From positions 28,792,002-28,856,001 of the forward strand of contig OY987242.1 of the NCBI GenBank assembly GCA_963920765.1: 64,000 nucleotides of DNA. Reading direction: 5' to 3'. A program made the translations under genes and the position numbers. This stretch comes from Ulota crispa (lineage: Eukaryota; Streptophyta; Bryopsida; Orthotrichales; Orthotrichaceae). The notes beneath the pieces are model-generated. The model was not told where the DNA came from. It saw only the letters and a program-made list of their open reading frames with translations, and made no database searches. Below, piece after piece: positions 35,753 through 47,466 of this stretch (the first letter of the stretch is position 1; each line of letters opens with the position of its first letter).

Positions 35753-36744
35753 GTTACACCTGAAATCACTTTTGGGACTATTGTATAGGGCTATAAATTC
35801 TCAAAGTATCCAAATTCTTACCAAATGAAGTTGGATGGCTACATTGTGCATGCATCTACTTGTAAGAATAATTCATAGGATTTAGTTGCTAATTTATGAA
35901 ATGGTTGCATTTTTTAATGTGTTTATTTGTGATTCAAAATGAATTCCAATGCATCAAAGAAAGAATCATTTGAATGACATATGCAAAATTTGTAAGTCCA
36001 TTAGTGGATGTCAAACCTTTGAGTTTTGGTGATTTTTGGATAACGTTATCTTGAAATTCACTCAAAGTTATGGGGTGGTTGCTCATTCAACAATCCACAA
36101 AGTTGTCACGTTTACAAAGTTTCACAAATCACTTGAAATTTGTGATCACTTCCCCGCTTAACTCCTTCCCCTTTTCTCTAGATGCATAATGGAGTGAATT
36201 GTTCATAAAAACTTCAATATTTTAAATATTAAAACTAGATGTTAGCACTTGCTATGTTAAGCATTCACCGTTAGCATTTTATTAGGTTTTTCATATATTA
36301 AATGAAACGCAAGCTCAAAATATCAAGAAGTCTTCAAATTGTATGTATGTGATAATGTCACAAAAATTGAAGATGTGATATTATAAAAGTCACTATGATT
36401 GTATACATAATATCACACAAAGTGGAGATGTGATAACAAAGAGGTTTGGATGTGATATTACATAGGTGATTTTGATTTCAATAGTATGATTAGTAGCAAC
36501 ATCATAAAAACTCACAACAATGCTTCCTAATCACTCATTTTTACATTAGAGGACAAAGATTTTGAAAAGCGTTAGATGACAATAGCAAAGAGAATTAATT
36601 ATAAACAAGCTCAATAACAAAATTGCACAAATCATAATTTACAATTTAGTAGTGGAACGAGGTTAGCTTGTTGGAAGAGAGCTACAAAATCACTTGACAA
36701 TTTTTATAAAAAAAAAGACCACAACTAGTTTGAGTTATCACTCA
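35753..36744. other. Unassigned AT-rich DNA
   Basis: No gene. GTGATATTAT-like and TGTGATA motifs recur between 36350 and 36480. Confidence 0.45.
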
Positions 36745-36940
36745 CCTCTAGAAGTGGGAGATAGAGTTATCAAGTCTGATAACTAGCAAAAGTAGTTTAC
36801 TATTATGGGGTGAACCCTGCAAGTTATTGGGTAGAAAACACCAAAAAACACCTAGGGCACCTCTAGAGGTGGGTGATACAGTTATCAAGTCTGATAACTA
36901 GCAAAAGTGGTTTAATGTTAAGGGGTGAACCCTCCCACAC
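36745..36940. repeat. Two-copy tandem duplication, 115-bp period
   Basis: CCTCTAGAAGTGGGAGATA (36745) and CCTCTAGAGGTGGGTGATA (36860) each lead into a block of about 80 well-matched bases that contains GTTATCAAGTCTGATAACTA. That block is itself a short palindrome (TTATCA...TGATAA). Confidence 0.85.
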
Positions 36941-37883
36941 TTACAGTGATGCCTTGATAAGATGAAAGTATCCGGATAGCATATTCATTTTGTGTAAGGA
37001 AAGCATTCATTGTAACCAAACATATCTTTTGTAACTCCCCAACCGCCAAGGACAGTCATCTCTTTCATCTTAGTTAAGCATTTTTTCTTACAAAGATTCA
37101 TTTTCAAAAGGCACTACTGTATTGGGTAAAAAAACACCCAAAAATACATAGGTTTGACACCCACTATTGGCTTCGTCCCATCATGGTAGAGGCCCCTTGG
37201 TATTTTTTGTGATAATTAATTTTCTACACAAGTCTCAGTTCACTTGACACAAAGATTTTGCAACACGTTTCTTTCCTTTCAATAATTCTCATTATAACAA
37301 TAAAGTGTTGTTCGTAAAAATTCAAATTCCTTGCAAAATCAACTTAAGGAATCTGAAATGATAAATTTTAAATGATATTTCCATCATTATTTAATAATGC
37401 ATTCTTCAAGATTGAATACCAAGTCGTAAGTCTTAATTAGAATCTGAGGGGAGATTTCCTTGTATTTTGGAACACATCACATGCATATGTGTCTTATAAT
37501 GAGGTTACTAGATACTGGTCACACCTTGTTTGTGCATCAACAAAACATGATTGACATACATAAAAATCATTTACGTATTAAATTTTTTATTAGAGATTGA
37601 TTTGGTATGTTCTAATTAGGAAAGTAGATGATTTTTTTTAGAAGTACGTTACTTGGCTACCAATAGAATAACACATCAAACCATTAATTTGATGACATGA
37701 CTAAGAAACATATTTTTCTTAATTCTGATACTAAGATTCAAATTAAAAAACTACAATGATATTGCTAAGAAATTTTAGCTCTACTTTGCAACTTGGAATT
37801 GCAAAGGTGGGACTTTACTCTCCAAAAACTTATTGTGACTAGATTGAATACAACCGTGTTGTGATATTTCAAAAGATCAATAT
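36941..37883. other. Unassigned AT-rich DNA
   Basis: No gene or known repeat family recognised. Confidence 0.5.
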
Positions 37884-37916
37884 TATAAAAATAAAAATAA
37901 AAATAATTAAAACAAA

Positions 37917-37947
<31 letters not shown>

Positions 37948-38042
37948 TAATAAAAATAATAAAAGTAATAAACGTAATAAAAGTAATAAAAATAATAAAA
38001 ATAATGATAATAATGATAATAATGATAATAATGATAATAATG
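37884..38042. repeat. AAT/AATGAT microsatellite
   Basis: About 160 bp of AAT-type units, ending with several AATGAT repeats. It yields an artificial minus-strand frame rich in Tyr, His and Ile. Confidence 0.95.
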
Positions 38043-39504
38043 AAACTCTAAACTGAATACAAAACCATAAAGCAATTTAGTATGAAAATTGAAGGAAGGG
38101 CCAAATAAACCGTGATTTCTGATGACTCGTGGAAACAAATTTAATCATACTTTAAAATTAGCTTAATTAGGGTTTCAAGCTTCAATCTTTTTAACATCAA
38201 ATTTATTCCTGTGACAACCACCTTTATTAGGTGATGTTTTAGCATTATTATGAATCCAATATCTAAATGCAAATAAAGGTTATACAAAAATGTTGGGGTG
38301 TTAAAAATTTATAAACTAATTTGTGTGGATTTCCTCCAATGTAACTTTGGTAATAATCAAAGTCTTGATTAATTTTAGAATGATTTTGGAACTAGTGTTT
38401 TAGAGACTTTACCAATGTATTGTTTTGTGTCTCAGGAGATTTTACTGAACCAAAAAAACTTATACAAGTGTGGTTGACAAGTGTTTTTTGAAAACCAAGA
38501 AAATATTGATCTTGTAAGTGAACCCAACTCTCAAGACGGCATGCAAGACGGATAAGAATTGAAATTTTCCATACTCTCAAGAAGATTAGAACCAAAATTT
38601 AGGGGATGCTTCATTCAAGAACAATAACAATACTCTAATCCCAGAAATCGAAGTTGTATTTGTGATCAAGGACTAGAACAAGAATAATTACAACTAGTGT
38701 TGATGAAAATGAGGAACAATGTCTCTCAACTCTTTACATGTACTACAACTAGACTAGTTTAACAAGCTTTGGACTCAAACCACCTCTAATGTAGTGACTT
38801 CAACCTTAAATTACTTTGTTTGCAATTTAAACAATCCATAAATAACTCCTTGTGAATCAATGCACCGCCATAAATTCCTGGATTTTTTAAGGACGTTCTA
38901 AGCTATAATACATTGCTTCATTTCTTTACTATTGATAGATTGCATGTTGAGATGAGGGTGTTGCCTCGTCACGTACATGACAATGAGTTGTACCCCAAAT
39001 TAAATTTTCACATTAAATGTTACATTTTGGAAATATGTATAGTCCGTTAGTCCATAGGAAGATTAATCAACATCAAAGCGTTTAGCTTTTTTTTTTTCAC
39101 TCATGAAATCAAAATCTTTATATTTTGTGCATGACATTTCAAGGATTGGTTATAATTTTATACGACATCTGATTATTCCAAAAAGTTATAATTTGCACAA
39201 CAGAAAACCCCAATATGCTTCTTACCAAATAAATTCTTGAAACTAGGGGAAGATTCAACATTTAGGATTTGTTTTGATGCATTATCTTTATAAATATTCA
39301 ACAACAAAATAATCTCTCTTCTAAGTCTGACCCTTCTTTTTAGTATTCCCAAGTACTGCATAATTTTCTTTACCAAAATATTGAAATTCTTAACAAAATC
39401 AACACTAAGAATTTGATATCATGTCAATTTTGAAAAAAAACTTCAAATCCTCGTGAATGAGCTATTCATGAACAATTGTCGTTGGGTACAAGAACTTGTT
39501 GACA
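38043..39504. other. Unassigned AT-rich DNA
   Basis: Short frames at 38392-38595 and 39173-39376 (minus) lack any recognisable feature. Confidence 0.45.
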
Positions 39505-39833
39505 TAAGGTAGGAGGCTCAAATTTGGACAGGCTCAAATTTGGAACACCTCTTCAAATGTACTCTTTTTGTACATCTTGTTTTTTATAGCCCTTTAACAA
39601 TGTACAGCTCATGTACATTTGAGGAGGTGTTCCATTATAGAGCCCCATGGCCATTCCACTTCAAATATTCATAACTAATTTCACAAATTCCAAAAAATAT
39701 GAAACAACTTAGGTTAGATGCGGATTCTTCTTGTCTTTCAAGGAAAGTTTTCAGAAAATCATTTCAAGGAATTTCACCTACCCAAAATTCAGTTTCAGCC
39801 CTTACATGCTCCATTTATGAGCCTCCTACCTTA
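39505..39833 (-). mobile_element. D6: TA MITE, family D, 329 bp
   Basis: It begins TAAGGTAGGAGGCTCAAATT and ends ATGAGCCTCCTACCTTA. The interior is the reverse complement of D1 and D3. The inner hairpin lies at about 39542-39632. Confidence 0.92.
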
Positions 39834-40092
39834 GCTGTAAATTTAACTGTAATTTGAAGTATTCAAGTACAAGGACCACGACGGTGATATTATTCAAGAA
39901 TTTGATCATTAGTATCAGGCCCCCATCTAAAAGGATATTGAGGGACAAATTGTACAAATAGAAGTAAAAGTCAATGCCCATAATGAGTGCAATATTGAGC
40001 CAATATTAACTTTGTTACATTAATTTTCAAGTCCACTAGATTGCTACGCTGAATTTTGCATTGAGGTTGACTTGACAATTAGGTTGCCTTAA

Positions 40093-41005
40093 TACAGTAC
40101 AGTACCAAAAAGAAAGAGGGCATAACACCCTTTTATGGCATTCACAGAAGTATGCATAACAAAGAATATAACTCACATTTTTAATATGCAATCTTCATGT
40201 AATCTTGATCAAGCGTATCAAATTTCAATTACTAAAACTCAAAATTCTATTTTTGGTAGATGATTTTGTGTCAAAATCATGGTTTTACAAGAAAGTTGAT
40301 TAATAAATAGTGGTGATCAATTTTTGAGATTTTATTACATGGATATGTAGGAGACATCCATATGCACATCTTCTTTTCAAACAAAAGTTTTTTAAAAAAT
40401 TCAAAATTCCCTCTATGGAGATTTTAATGTTCAAAATTCCCTCTATGGAGATTTTAATGTTAGGGTGATCATGACCAAATTTAGTGAAATACATGTTTCT
40501 TCATGGAAATTAGTTTTTGTTATTTGACTTATACATTGTGATTAAGTAAGTACCTTTAAACATGATGATATATAGTTTTTTGCCAAAAACCAATTTCCAA
40601 GAAGAAATATGTATTTCACTAAATTTGGTCATGATTACCTTAACATTAAAATCTCTACATAAGGAATATTGATTTTTTTTGGAAATGTTTGTTTGAAAGG
40701 AAGATGTGCGTATGGATGTCTCCTACATATCCATGCAATCAAGTCTCAAAAATTCATCACCACTATTTAGTAATCAACTTTCTTGAATAACCATGATTTT
40801 GACACAAAACCATTTACCAAAAATAAGATTTTGGGTTTTAGTAACTAAAGTTTGATATGCTTGATCAAGATTGCATGAGGATTGCATATTAAAAATGTGA
40901 GAATGAAATATTAGTTATGTTTGTTGTTATACATAGTTATACATACTTTTTTGGATGCCATAAAAGGGTGTTATGTATTCTTTCTTTTGGGTACTATACA
41001 GTCGG
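40093..41005. mobile_element. FB2: foldback element, about 0.91 kb
   Basis: The ends are CAGTACCAAAAAGAAAGAGG and the complement TTCTTTCTTTTGGGTACTAT. The arms of about 400 bp are diverged but alignable. A 31-bp block with CCCTCTATGGAGATTTTAAT is repeated twice in tandem in the left arm (40399-40460). Confidence 0.85.
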
Positions 41006-41099
41006 GTACTGGCTATTTATGAATGGATGATTTGAGCTAGTCGCCTTTTTTTGTGTTAAAACATGGAGTATAATTGGTTTATTTTAGTAGGAAAATTTA

Positions 41100-41490
41100 T
41101 CATTGCATCCTTATGCAATATAAAGTAAGTATATCAAATTTCAGTTCCTAAAAATTAGAACTCCATTTTTGGTGAAATCAATTGTTTTGTAATAAATTCA
41201 TGGTTTTACATGATACTTTATTGAAAAATATTGGTGATGAATTTTTGAGATTTGATTCCATGGATATGTAGGAAACATTCATAAGCACATCTTCCATGCT
41301 AAAAATACCCCCTTAAGTAACAAAAACTTGACTAGCAAAAGATTCAATGAAACTTGTGATAGGCCCAAATTTTGTAAAATACATATTTTTCTATGAAAAT
41401 CAAGTTTTGTTGCTTTGCTCAAATGTTGTAACTAAATTTGTATCTCTAAACATCACATTTTGTTAAAAAATAAAAATGTATATTGTACAA
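41100..41490. mobile_element. FB5: half of a foldback element
   Basis: This matches the left arm of FB1 and FB2, including CCATGGATATGTAGGAAACA and TGATGAATTTTTGAGATTTG. The complementary right arm is absent. Confidence 0.65.
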
Positions 41491-42655
41491 AATTTGGGTT
41501 TAGGGTTTCAACAAAAAAAAATCTAGACTCTAGGCTCAGAGCTCACGAATCCCTGCTCGCGATATAGTATTCCACTGAGGTCCTCTACCTCCTGGAAATA
41601 TGCTCAAGTTGCAACATCACAATTGCCACTCAGTGAAGGACCATGTAAGCTTACTGAAAATGTTAATCTCCTTGCTTTGCTTGATCTGATATAGCTAAAT
41701 TTGAGATTGCTCTCACACACTTGAACTTGCTGTATCTAAAGTTACAATGCTTCAAGGCCTGGCTTTCATGATGCTTCTTTTGTGATTATTGCTTCAAATC
41801 ATGAAAGGACTGTTTGGAGTTTGCGATGAGTATACAATAAAAAGTGCTGGATATATAGATGCTCAGCAATGAGCTTTCCCTTCAACCCAGGCCTTTGTCT
41901 TTGTTTTTTGGTTTTAATTGCCCCAGGCTAGCTGGGGTCCGTTGTGTTTTATCTTGGAACGATATTTTGACATAATTTATGTCAAGATAAAAATGAAAAG
42001 TAGTCTGATCAACTGGTTCATTGCACAAGAATTCAGTATATGTCAATGAACACCCTTTGACTTGTACAATACTCTAAAGGTTGCAAGTACACAAACTACA
42101 TTGCTATTATTCATTGATTGGAAGTCAAATATAACGCCAACTCTGGTGATTGAGTACGTAGACGCACAATGATGTAATTGGGCTAAGTACGTTTAAAAAA
42201 AAACAAAAAATAAATGACCCCTTTATAAGATGTTTTTAAGAGAATTTAAAAAAAAAAAACAGCGCGAGGTGCTGTGATACAAAAAATAACTAAAATTCAT
42301 AAACAATTTTCAAAAGTCACATATGTTAGTGCAAACTGTTTCAATGCAACGTGCACTCGGCCAAGTATAGGATTAGATAATTGCGGTATGTTTTGCAAAT
42401 TCCAAGGATTTTGAAGTAATGTTGTTGTACAATGGTCACTATACAAGGGAATGTAAGATACGTTGTAAAGTGCAGAAACAGTACCTTGTCCACTGTGGCC
42501 TTTCATATGACTGTGCGAATTTTTTTAGTAATTAATCATCAAGTGTAGAAATTAATATTTAACATGAAACTTGCAAACAGCGAGCTATCCAGTAACGAAT
42601 GGTGTCTATTTTATTTTCTCTTTCGTGAGCAATTCGGACTTGAAGGTACAATGAA
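41491..42655. other. Unassigned DNA; possible terminal inverted repeat with 43.6 kb
   Basis: The segment 41507-41560 (CTAGGCTCAGAGCTCACGAA) resembles the complement of 43548-43600 (GTGAGTAGTGAGCTGTGAGC). The pair could mark the ends of a 2.1-kb element. No coding frame is convincing. Confidence 0.3.
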
Positions 42656-43056
42656 TAAGGTAGGTAGCTCCAAAGGCGACACTTTAAGGGCTGATCTGCA
42701 TTTTCACGAGCTTTTTAGACAAGAAAGAAATTTGTTCTAGTTTTCAAACATATAGAAATGGATGCCAAATGTAATACAATTTTTTTCATATTTTTTGAAG
42801 CATTATTGAATTTTTGATGAAAATTTAAAGTTCTCTATAGTGGGTACCTATTTGTGATTCTAGGCCTCCCATAAATTGTTCCTTGTATCTTATAAAAAGA
42901 TAAGATGACTTCAAGGAGTGTGATTGACTCTTACAATATAATACACCTTTTCTTTTATGACTAAGGAGGGTTCATTCAAAAATCACCTCATATCCATTTG
43001 AATTACCTATGAGATGCCTTATCTAAGACGGGATGCAATTTGAACTACCTACCTTA
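42656..43056. mobile_element. D10: TA MITE, about 401 bp
   Basis: It begins TAAGGTAGGTAGCTCCAAAG and ends AATTTGAACTACCTACCTTA. It belongs to the same TAAGGTAG end class but its interior is unlike D1. Confidence 0.75.
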
Positions 43057-43151
43057 GTTCCAAACCATAGACTCCATTTTTGTCATGAACTAATTTTCAC
43101 ACTTCATTTTCATGGTATAGTCCAATGTTGGTGAACAATTTTATGTTTGAG

Positions 43152-43203
43152 GTACCGCCTTCGGCGGTACTGGGTAGCACCCAGAAGCCTCCACGAGGGG
43201 CAT
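43152..43203. repeat. GC-rich double hairpin element
   Basis: The stem GTACCGCC/GGCGGTAC (43152-43170) is followed at once by CTGGGT/ACCCAG (43170-43184), then GCCTCCACGAGGGGCAT (43187-43203). The last block matches 15 of 17 bases at 63527-63543, where a CCGCC/GGCGG hairpin also lies just upstream. Confidence 0.7.
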
Positions 43204-43806
43204 TCAGCCAATGTTGGTGGATTTTCGGTTATTTCTTTTTCATCCTTTAGCTTTCAAATGTCCAATTGAAATCTGACCAATGATTCATGAAGCCAAGAAG
43301 GAAACATTAGAATTAGCAATACACGTCAATCATCATTGATAGAAGATTGATAATAACAAGTTTATGAAGCAGATTAACTCCTAACGACTGTTGAATTGGT
43401 TTGAATTTTATCTGCTTTGAATAGCAAGGGAGGAGATTTTGCATCAAGAAGAGTTACCTTAAGGGTACCTTACTTAAGAAGAAAGCTAATGCAAAGCCAA
43501 TCACGGCTGTGCTACAAGGACATACAATGCTATGTTGTGAATAAAGATTCGTGAGTAGTGAGCTGTGAGCTTAGAGTTTTTGTCAAAATATTAAATTTTA
43601 CTTATATAATCATGTACATAGGGTTTTGTAACTTTATGTTTTAAACTTTCTATCTCTTAAAAAACTTGTTGTTTTAGAAGATTATTCATTGATTTTGAGT
43701 TCAAAATTGGTTCTTGCTCATGAAATCTTGGCTCACTGCTAGTGACTCACTGCTCATGGATCACCATTTTAAGCTCATAAAATAGCGTTGTCCTATACAA
43801 GAAAGA
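43204..43806. other. Unassigned DNA
   Basis: No gene or complete element; it includes the right-hand candidate inverted repeat at 43548-43600. Confidence 0.4.
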
Positions 43807-43880
43807 GTCCATACGCCCCCCAAAAGTAATAAAAAAAAGGTTGGGAATTGAATATCATTTTTGGAACGGAGGGACTACTG
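43807..43880. mobile_element. Stowaway-like MITE end or very short element
   Basis: TTTTTGGAACGGAGGGACTA (about 43855-43875) is a close match to the complement of the classic Stowaway end CTCCCTCCGTTCC. A weak partner (TACGCCCCCCAAAAG) lies about 60 bp upstream, so this may be a heavily deleted copy. Confidence 0.4.
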
Positions 43881-44340
43881 TATAGATGAACAATATTGGA
43901 CTTTGGAAAGGATGCAATCGATGTTTGTAAGGATGAGAGTGCCCCAAAATGGTTTTCCTGGGAGTTGGGTGTTCCAAGTTAAATCCTGAGGCTTTACAAC
44001 TACGTTGTGGGAATAGTAGAAAGGGCAGCAATCTTGCACAAATTTCGCCAAATCTTACGAGCCAACGCTCCCATCAAGTTTTTGACTTTTTAAAACTATT
44101 CTTGTTTAATTTTGTTGGGTTCATAATTGCACAATTGAGCATGATCTCTTTCATATGTTTGGTCTTCTACATAGCTCAACATGGAAGTTTCATACCTTGC
44201 AATATTGTGTACGTGATAATAAAGACAATTTTCAAGGTGCAATATTAGGAAGGTATTAATTTTTTGTCTTAGAAACAATGATGTCACTAGGAATAGCAAA
44301 ATTACGTATGTTATTGAACTTAGAGAGGATACACATGTGG
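43881..44340. other. Unassigned DNA with a 99-codon frame
   Basis: The plus-strand frame at 43949-44248 has a hydrophobic C-terminal stretch from translated AT-rich DNA. There is no evidence that it is a gene. Confidence 0.35.
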
Positions 44341-44571
44341 TAAGGTAGGAGGCTCTAATTTGATTTAGGGTTCTAATTGTGTTTGCTTCTATGAATGGGT
44401 GATTTCTTTTTTCAAATATTTATAACTATTATTGATGAGTTAGGTGGACTTAGTCATTGTTAAGTCCATCTAACTCATCAATAATAATTATAGATATTTG
44501 AAAAAAGAAGTCACTCTTCCTATAAGCGAACACAATTAGAACCCTAGACCAAACTAGAGCCTCCTACCTTA
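44341..44571. mobile_element. D5: palindromic TA MITE, 231 bp
   Basis: TAAGGTAGGAGGCTCTAATT opens it and AACTAGAGCCTCCTACCTTA closes it. Almost the whole element is a hairpin, with central arms TTGATGAGTTAGGTGGACTT and the complement. It is an uninterrupted relative of D4. Confidence 0.92.
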
Positions 44572-44723
44572 GTAAAAATGGAGACATGAAACAAAGTTGC
44601 AAGGTGCCAAAAAGGAGCCCGTTCCCTAATAAGGATAACTTTAAGAGTGCAAGAATACTTTCATCAATGTCAAAAACCTTGCATGGAACTTAGAAGGCTA
44701 GTCACTTGTTAACTCCATCTACA

Positions 44724-45130
44724 TAAGGTAAATAGGCCCATACTTGAGCATTTAAGGGTTTGGGGGTATTGCAAAGTCTTGAAAAATTCAAGAATTTTTT
44801 TTGTAGGATTAGCCTTTCAACAAAGTATCATGGAAGGCCATTTTTGTGGAAAAAGCATTGTAATATTTTATATTAAAATGTAAAATTACAACTCATAAGA
44901 CCCTAAAAGCACTTGTAAACTAATCTTGAAATTGCTTCAATGTGTTCCTATAATAGCACTTGACGGTCCCAATCCCAATCCTTATGAACCAACTTAGCAA
45001 TCAACATGTGGCAGGATTGGCTTATACAAGTAGTGTCATTGCTTCATTTTGGGTTCAAGAGTGTATGGTGAACACCTCAAATGTACGGTGTGGAATTGAG
45101 AGCCGCTCGGGAATGGGTATGTCTACATTA
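44724..45130. mobile_element. L2: TA MITE, family L, 407 bp
   Basis: TAAGGTAAATAGGCCCATAC opens it and GAATGGGTATGTCTACATTA closes it, with one mismatch in the expected CTACCTTA. It is homologous to L1 throughout. Confidence 0.83.
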
Positions 45131-46161
45131 TAACAACTTCCAACCAATTGGAAACCTTTGTTCTAAGTCATTGTTTATTACAAACAAACTCTCTACTTGT
45201 AAGCAAAATAGCAACATTTTGAAAGAGTTGTTCAACTTGCCATAAAATTTACTTATATGGACAAGGAAAGAAACACGGAAGAGGAATCCAAGCATTAATT
45301 GTGCACTTTTTTCATTTAAAATTTGAAAATGGTGAGATTTTTTTACATTGCTATGGAAACTTAAAACTATCCTCAAGATGGAACACCTTCCTAAGGGCGT
45401 CCTTCCATGATTAGGAGCGCTAGGCAATAGTAATTCTCCCAATTGATGCTCATGGAAGCAACTTTAGGGCTAAGTTTGTTTGATGACTTTTCACCAATCT
45501 ATTGGTCACTTTAAAGGTCCAATTATCTTCTTTCTTGCTTTTACCAATTGTCACTGAGGGTTTTTTTCCCCAATCCCTTCCACATGGAAGTGCCAAATGC
45601 AAATATTGGTAACTTTGACTTGAGGATTGTCACCCACAACCAGCTTTGTGTTTATGAAACCCCCCACCTCCTCACATGGAAGGAGCCGGGAGGCCCGAAG
45701 TCCAATTCCTATGCCAAAAAGATTGATTGATTCAAACTGCATATGTATGCTACAAATTCTATTGAAGAGCAATATCAGATTCAACCTTTGTTTCATACAA
45801 AACGGTGTGCCATGCTTCCTCCAATAATTTAACATGTATTTCCATGCAGGTTAATGACTTTGACCGCAGGATTCGAGATTTTGCATCGAGAGAAGCAACC
45901 TTGACAAAGTTTGATTAGGAAACTTACTCAAAAACAGGAAGAAGCCTCTCTTAACAGCGTAGCTGCTTGTTTGTTGAGCTCTTGTATGGTATGACAAAAG
46001 TGACTGATAGAAGGAAGAAAAAGTAACAGATTTATACATTCAATGCAAATATGATCAGTTTGCGTTCTCTTCCCACTGTCAATATACACAACACAGCCAG
46101 AAGCCTTTCATCATTAGAAAGGTATATGGAAGATGACGACGTTCTTCATGAATTAAAGTTC
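45131..46161. other. Unassigned DNA
   Basis: Overlapping frames at 45128-45442 and 45548-45835 have no recognisable domain. A short GC-rich stretch lies at 45655-45710. Confidence 0.4.
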
Positions 46162-46477
46162 TAAAAGCATGCAGGCTCTAAAATGGTGCATCTCCTCAAA
46201 TGTACTTTGTTTATACATGTTGCTTTTCATAGCCCTTCAACAATGTATAGATAATTTACATTTGAGGAGGTGTACCATTTTAGAGCCCTATGCCATTTCA
46301 GTTTCAAAATTTCATAACTAATTCCACAAAGCTCCAAAAAATATGAAACAACTTGGGTTAGATTCCAATTCCTCTTGTCTTTCATGGAAAATTTGTTGAA
46401 AATTATTTCAAGAAATTTCACCTCCCAAATATTCATTTTTGGCCCTTAGATGGACAATTCATGAGCCTCCTACCTTA
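46162..46477 (-). mobile_element. D7: TA MITE, family D, about 316 bp
   Basis: The right end ATGAGCCTCCTACCTTA is intact; the left end (CTAAAAGCATGCAGGCTC) is altered. The inner hairpin is long here: GCTCTAAAATGGTGCATCTC pairs with its near complement over about 30 bp (46175-46288). Confidence 0.85.
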
Positions 46478-46597
46478 GGTTTGTGGCTCGATCTTTGAAG
46501 CTGGACAACAAGTATGCAATATGCACCTTTGGTACACCAAAGAGAAGGGTTATCAAATATGATTGCACCTCGGATGAACAATATTTTGTTTGTTCAC

Positions 46598-46838
46598 TTA
46601 ACCCTTAAGGACTGAGCTACTATAATACATAGTATGTATGCTATTGTATAACTAGCATTTGCTACCAACAAAAAGTTTTGATTTGGGATCTTGACTACCT
46701 CACTAGAACAGCATTGATCTATATTCTAAAATCTTTGTTGATCTCAAATGTAATAAAAGTGTAGATGCACTCCAAATACAAGAAAAATATCCCATGTTGT
46801 ACTAGACGCAAAGGGCTATTAAGTTGTTTAAGGGTTAA
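46598..46838. mobile_element. Small TTAA element, 241 bp
   Basis: The left end is TTAACCCTTAAGGACTGAGC; the complement of the right end is TTAACCCTTAAACAAC. TTAA is present on both sides. Confidence 0.75.
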
Positions 46839-46891
46839 TCCAAGCAAATCAATAGTTTTTTTGTTGATCAAGTTATCAAAATTAGCAAAAG

Positions 46892-47031
46892 TAAGGTAAG
46901 AGGCTCAAATTCCATTCAAGCTCAAATTCCGTTTGGCTCTAGGAATGACTAGCATTTGAGGTGAAATATCTAGGACACTTGTTGATGAGTCAGGTAAACT
47001 TAGATGGACGATTTATTAGCTTCCTACCTTA
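46892..47031. mobile_element. D8: short TA MITE, 140 bp
   Basis: TAAGGTAAGAGGCTCAAATT opens it and TTAGCTTCCTACCTTA closes it. It contains TTGATGAGTCAGGTAAACTT, half of the D4/D5 central palindrome, so it is likely a deletion derivative of that type. Confidence 0.78.
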
Positions 47032-47466
47032 TGTTGTTAATTCAAACTGCTGCATTTCCTTGACATTTCAAGGCACTGTTGGCGCGAAAGGGACAGGAAC
47101 ATGAAGAATGGCAGTCGCGGAACAAAGAAGGAAGGAATATCTAGGATTGGCCACCAGCACATGCAACCTGAAGTCAGTTGATCTAAAACATGAAAACCTA
47201 AATTACGCAGCAAGACCTTTCCTCCATTGAAGCACGTACTGTACGCAATTGGAAGGACTTGACTTATAGAACAAAGAGCTATTGCTCTACACGTCCGTCT
47301 CCAAAGAAGTAAGAAAACAGAGTGATTTCTTATGCGCATGCTGTACTTGCAAGAATTTACAATCAAAGTATTTAAATGTTGGTATTCTTCTTTAGTTTGA
47401 GTTTCAGTGTGTCACCTGTGTGAGTAAGAAGACAACGTTGAAACTTGAAAACACGTTTCAGAATCC
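47032..47466. other. Unassigned DNA, less AT-rich
   Basis: A 109-codon minus-strand frame (47037-47366) is Cys-, Leu- and Arg-rich but has no recognised domain. The composition differs from flanking MITEs, so an exon or gene remnant is possible. Confidence 0.3.

Noticed and set aside
37869-38138. 89-codon minus-strand frame rich in Tyr, His and Ile
   Set aside because: It is translated AAT/AATGAT microsatellite.
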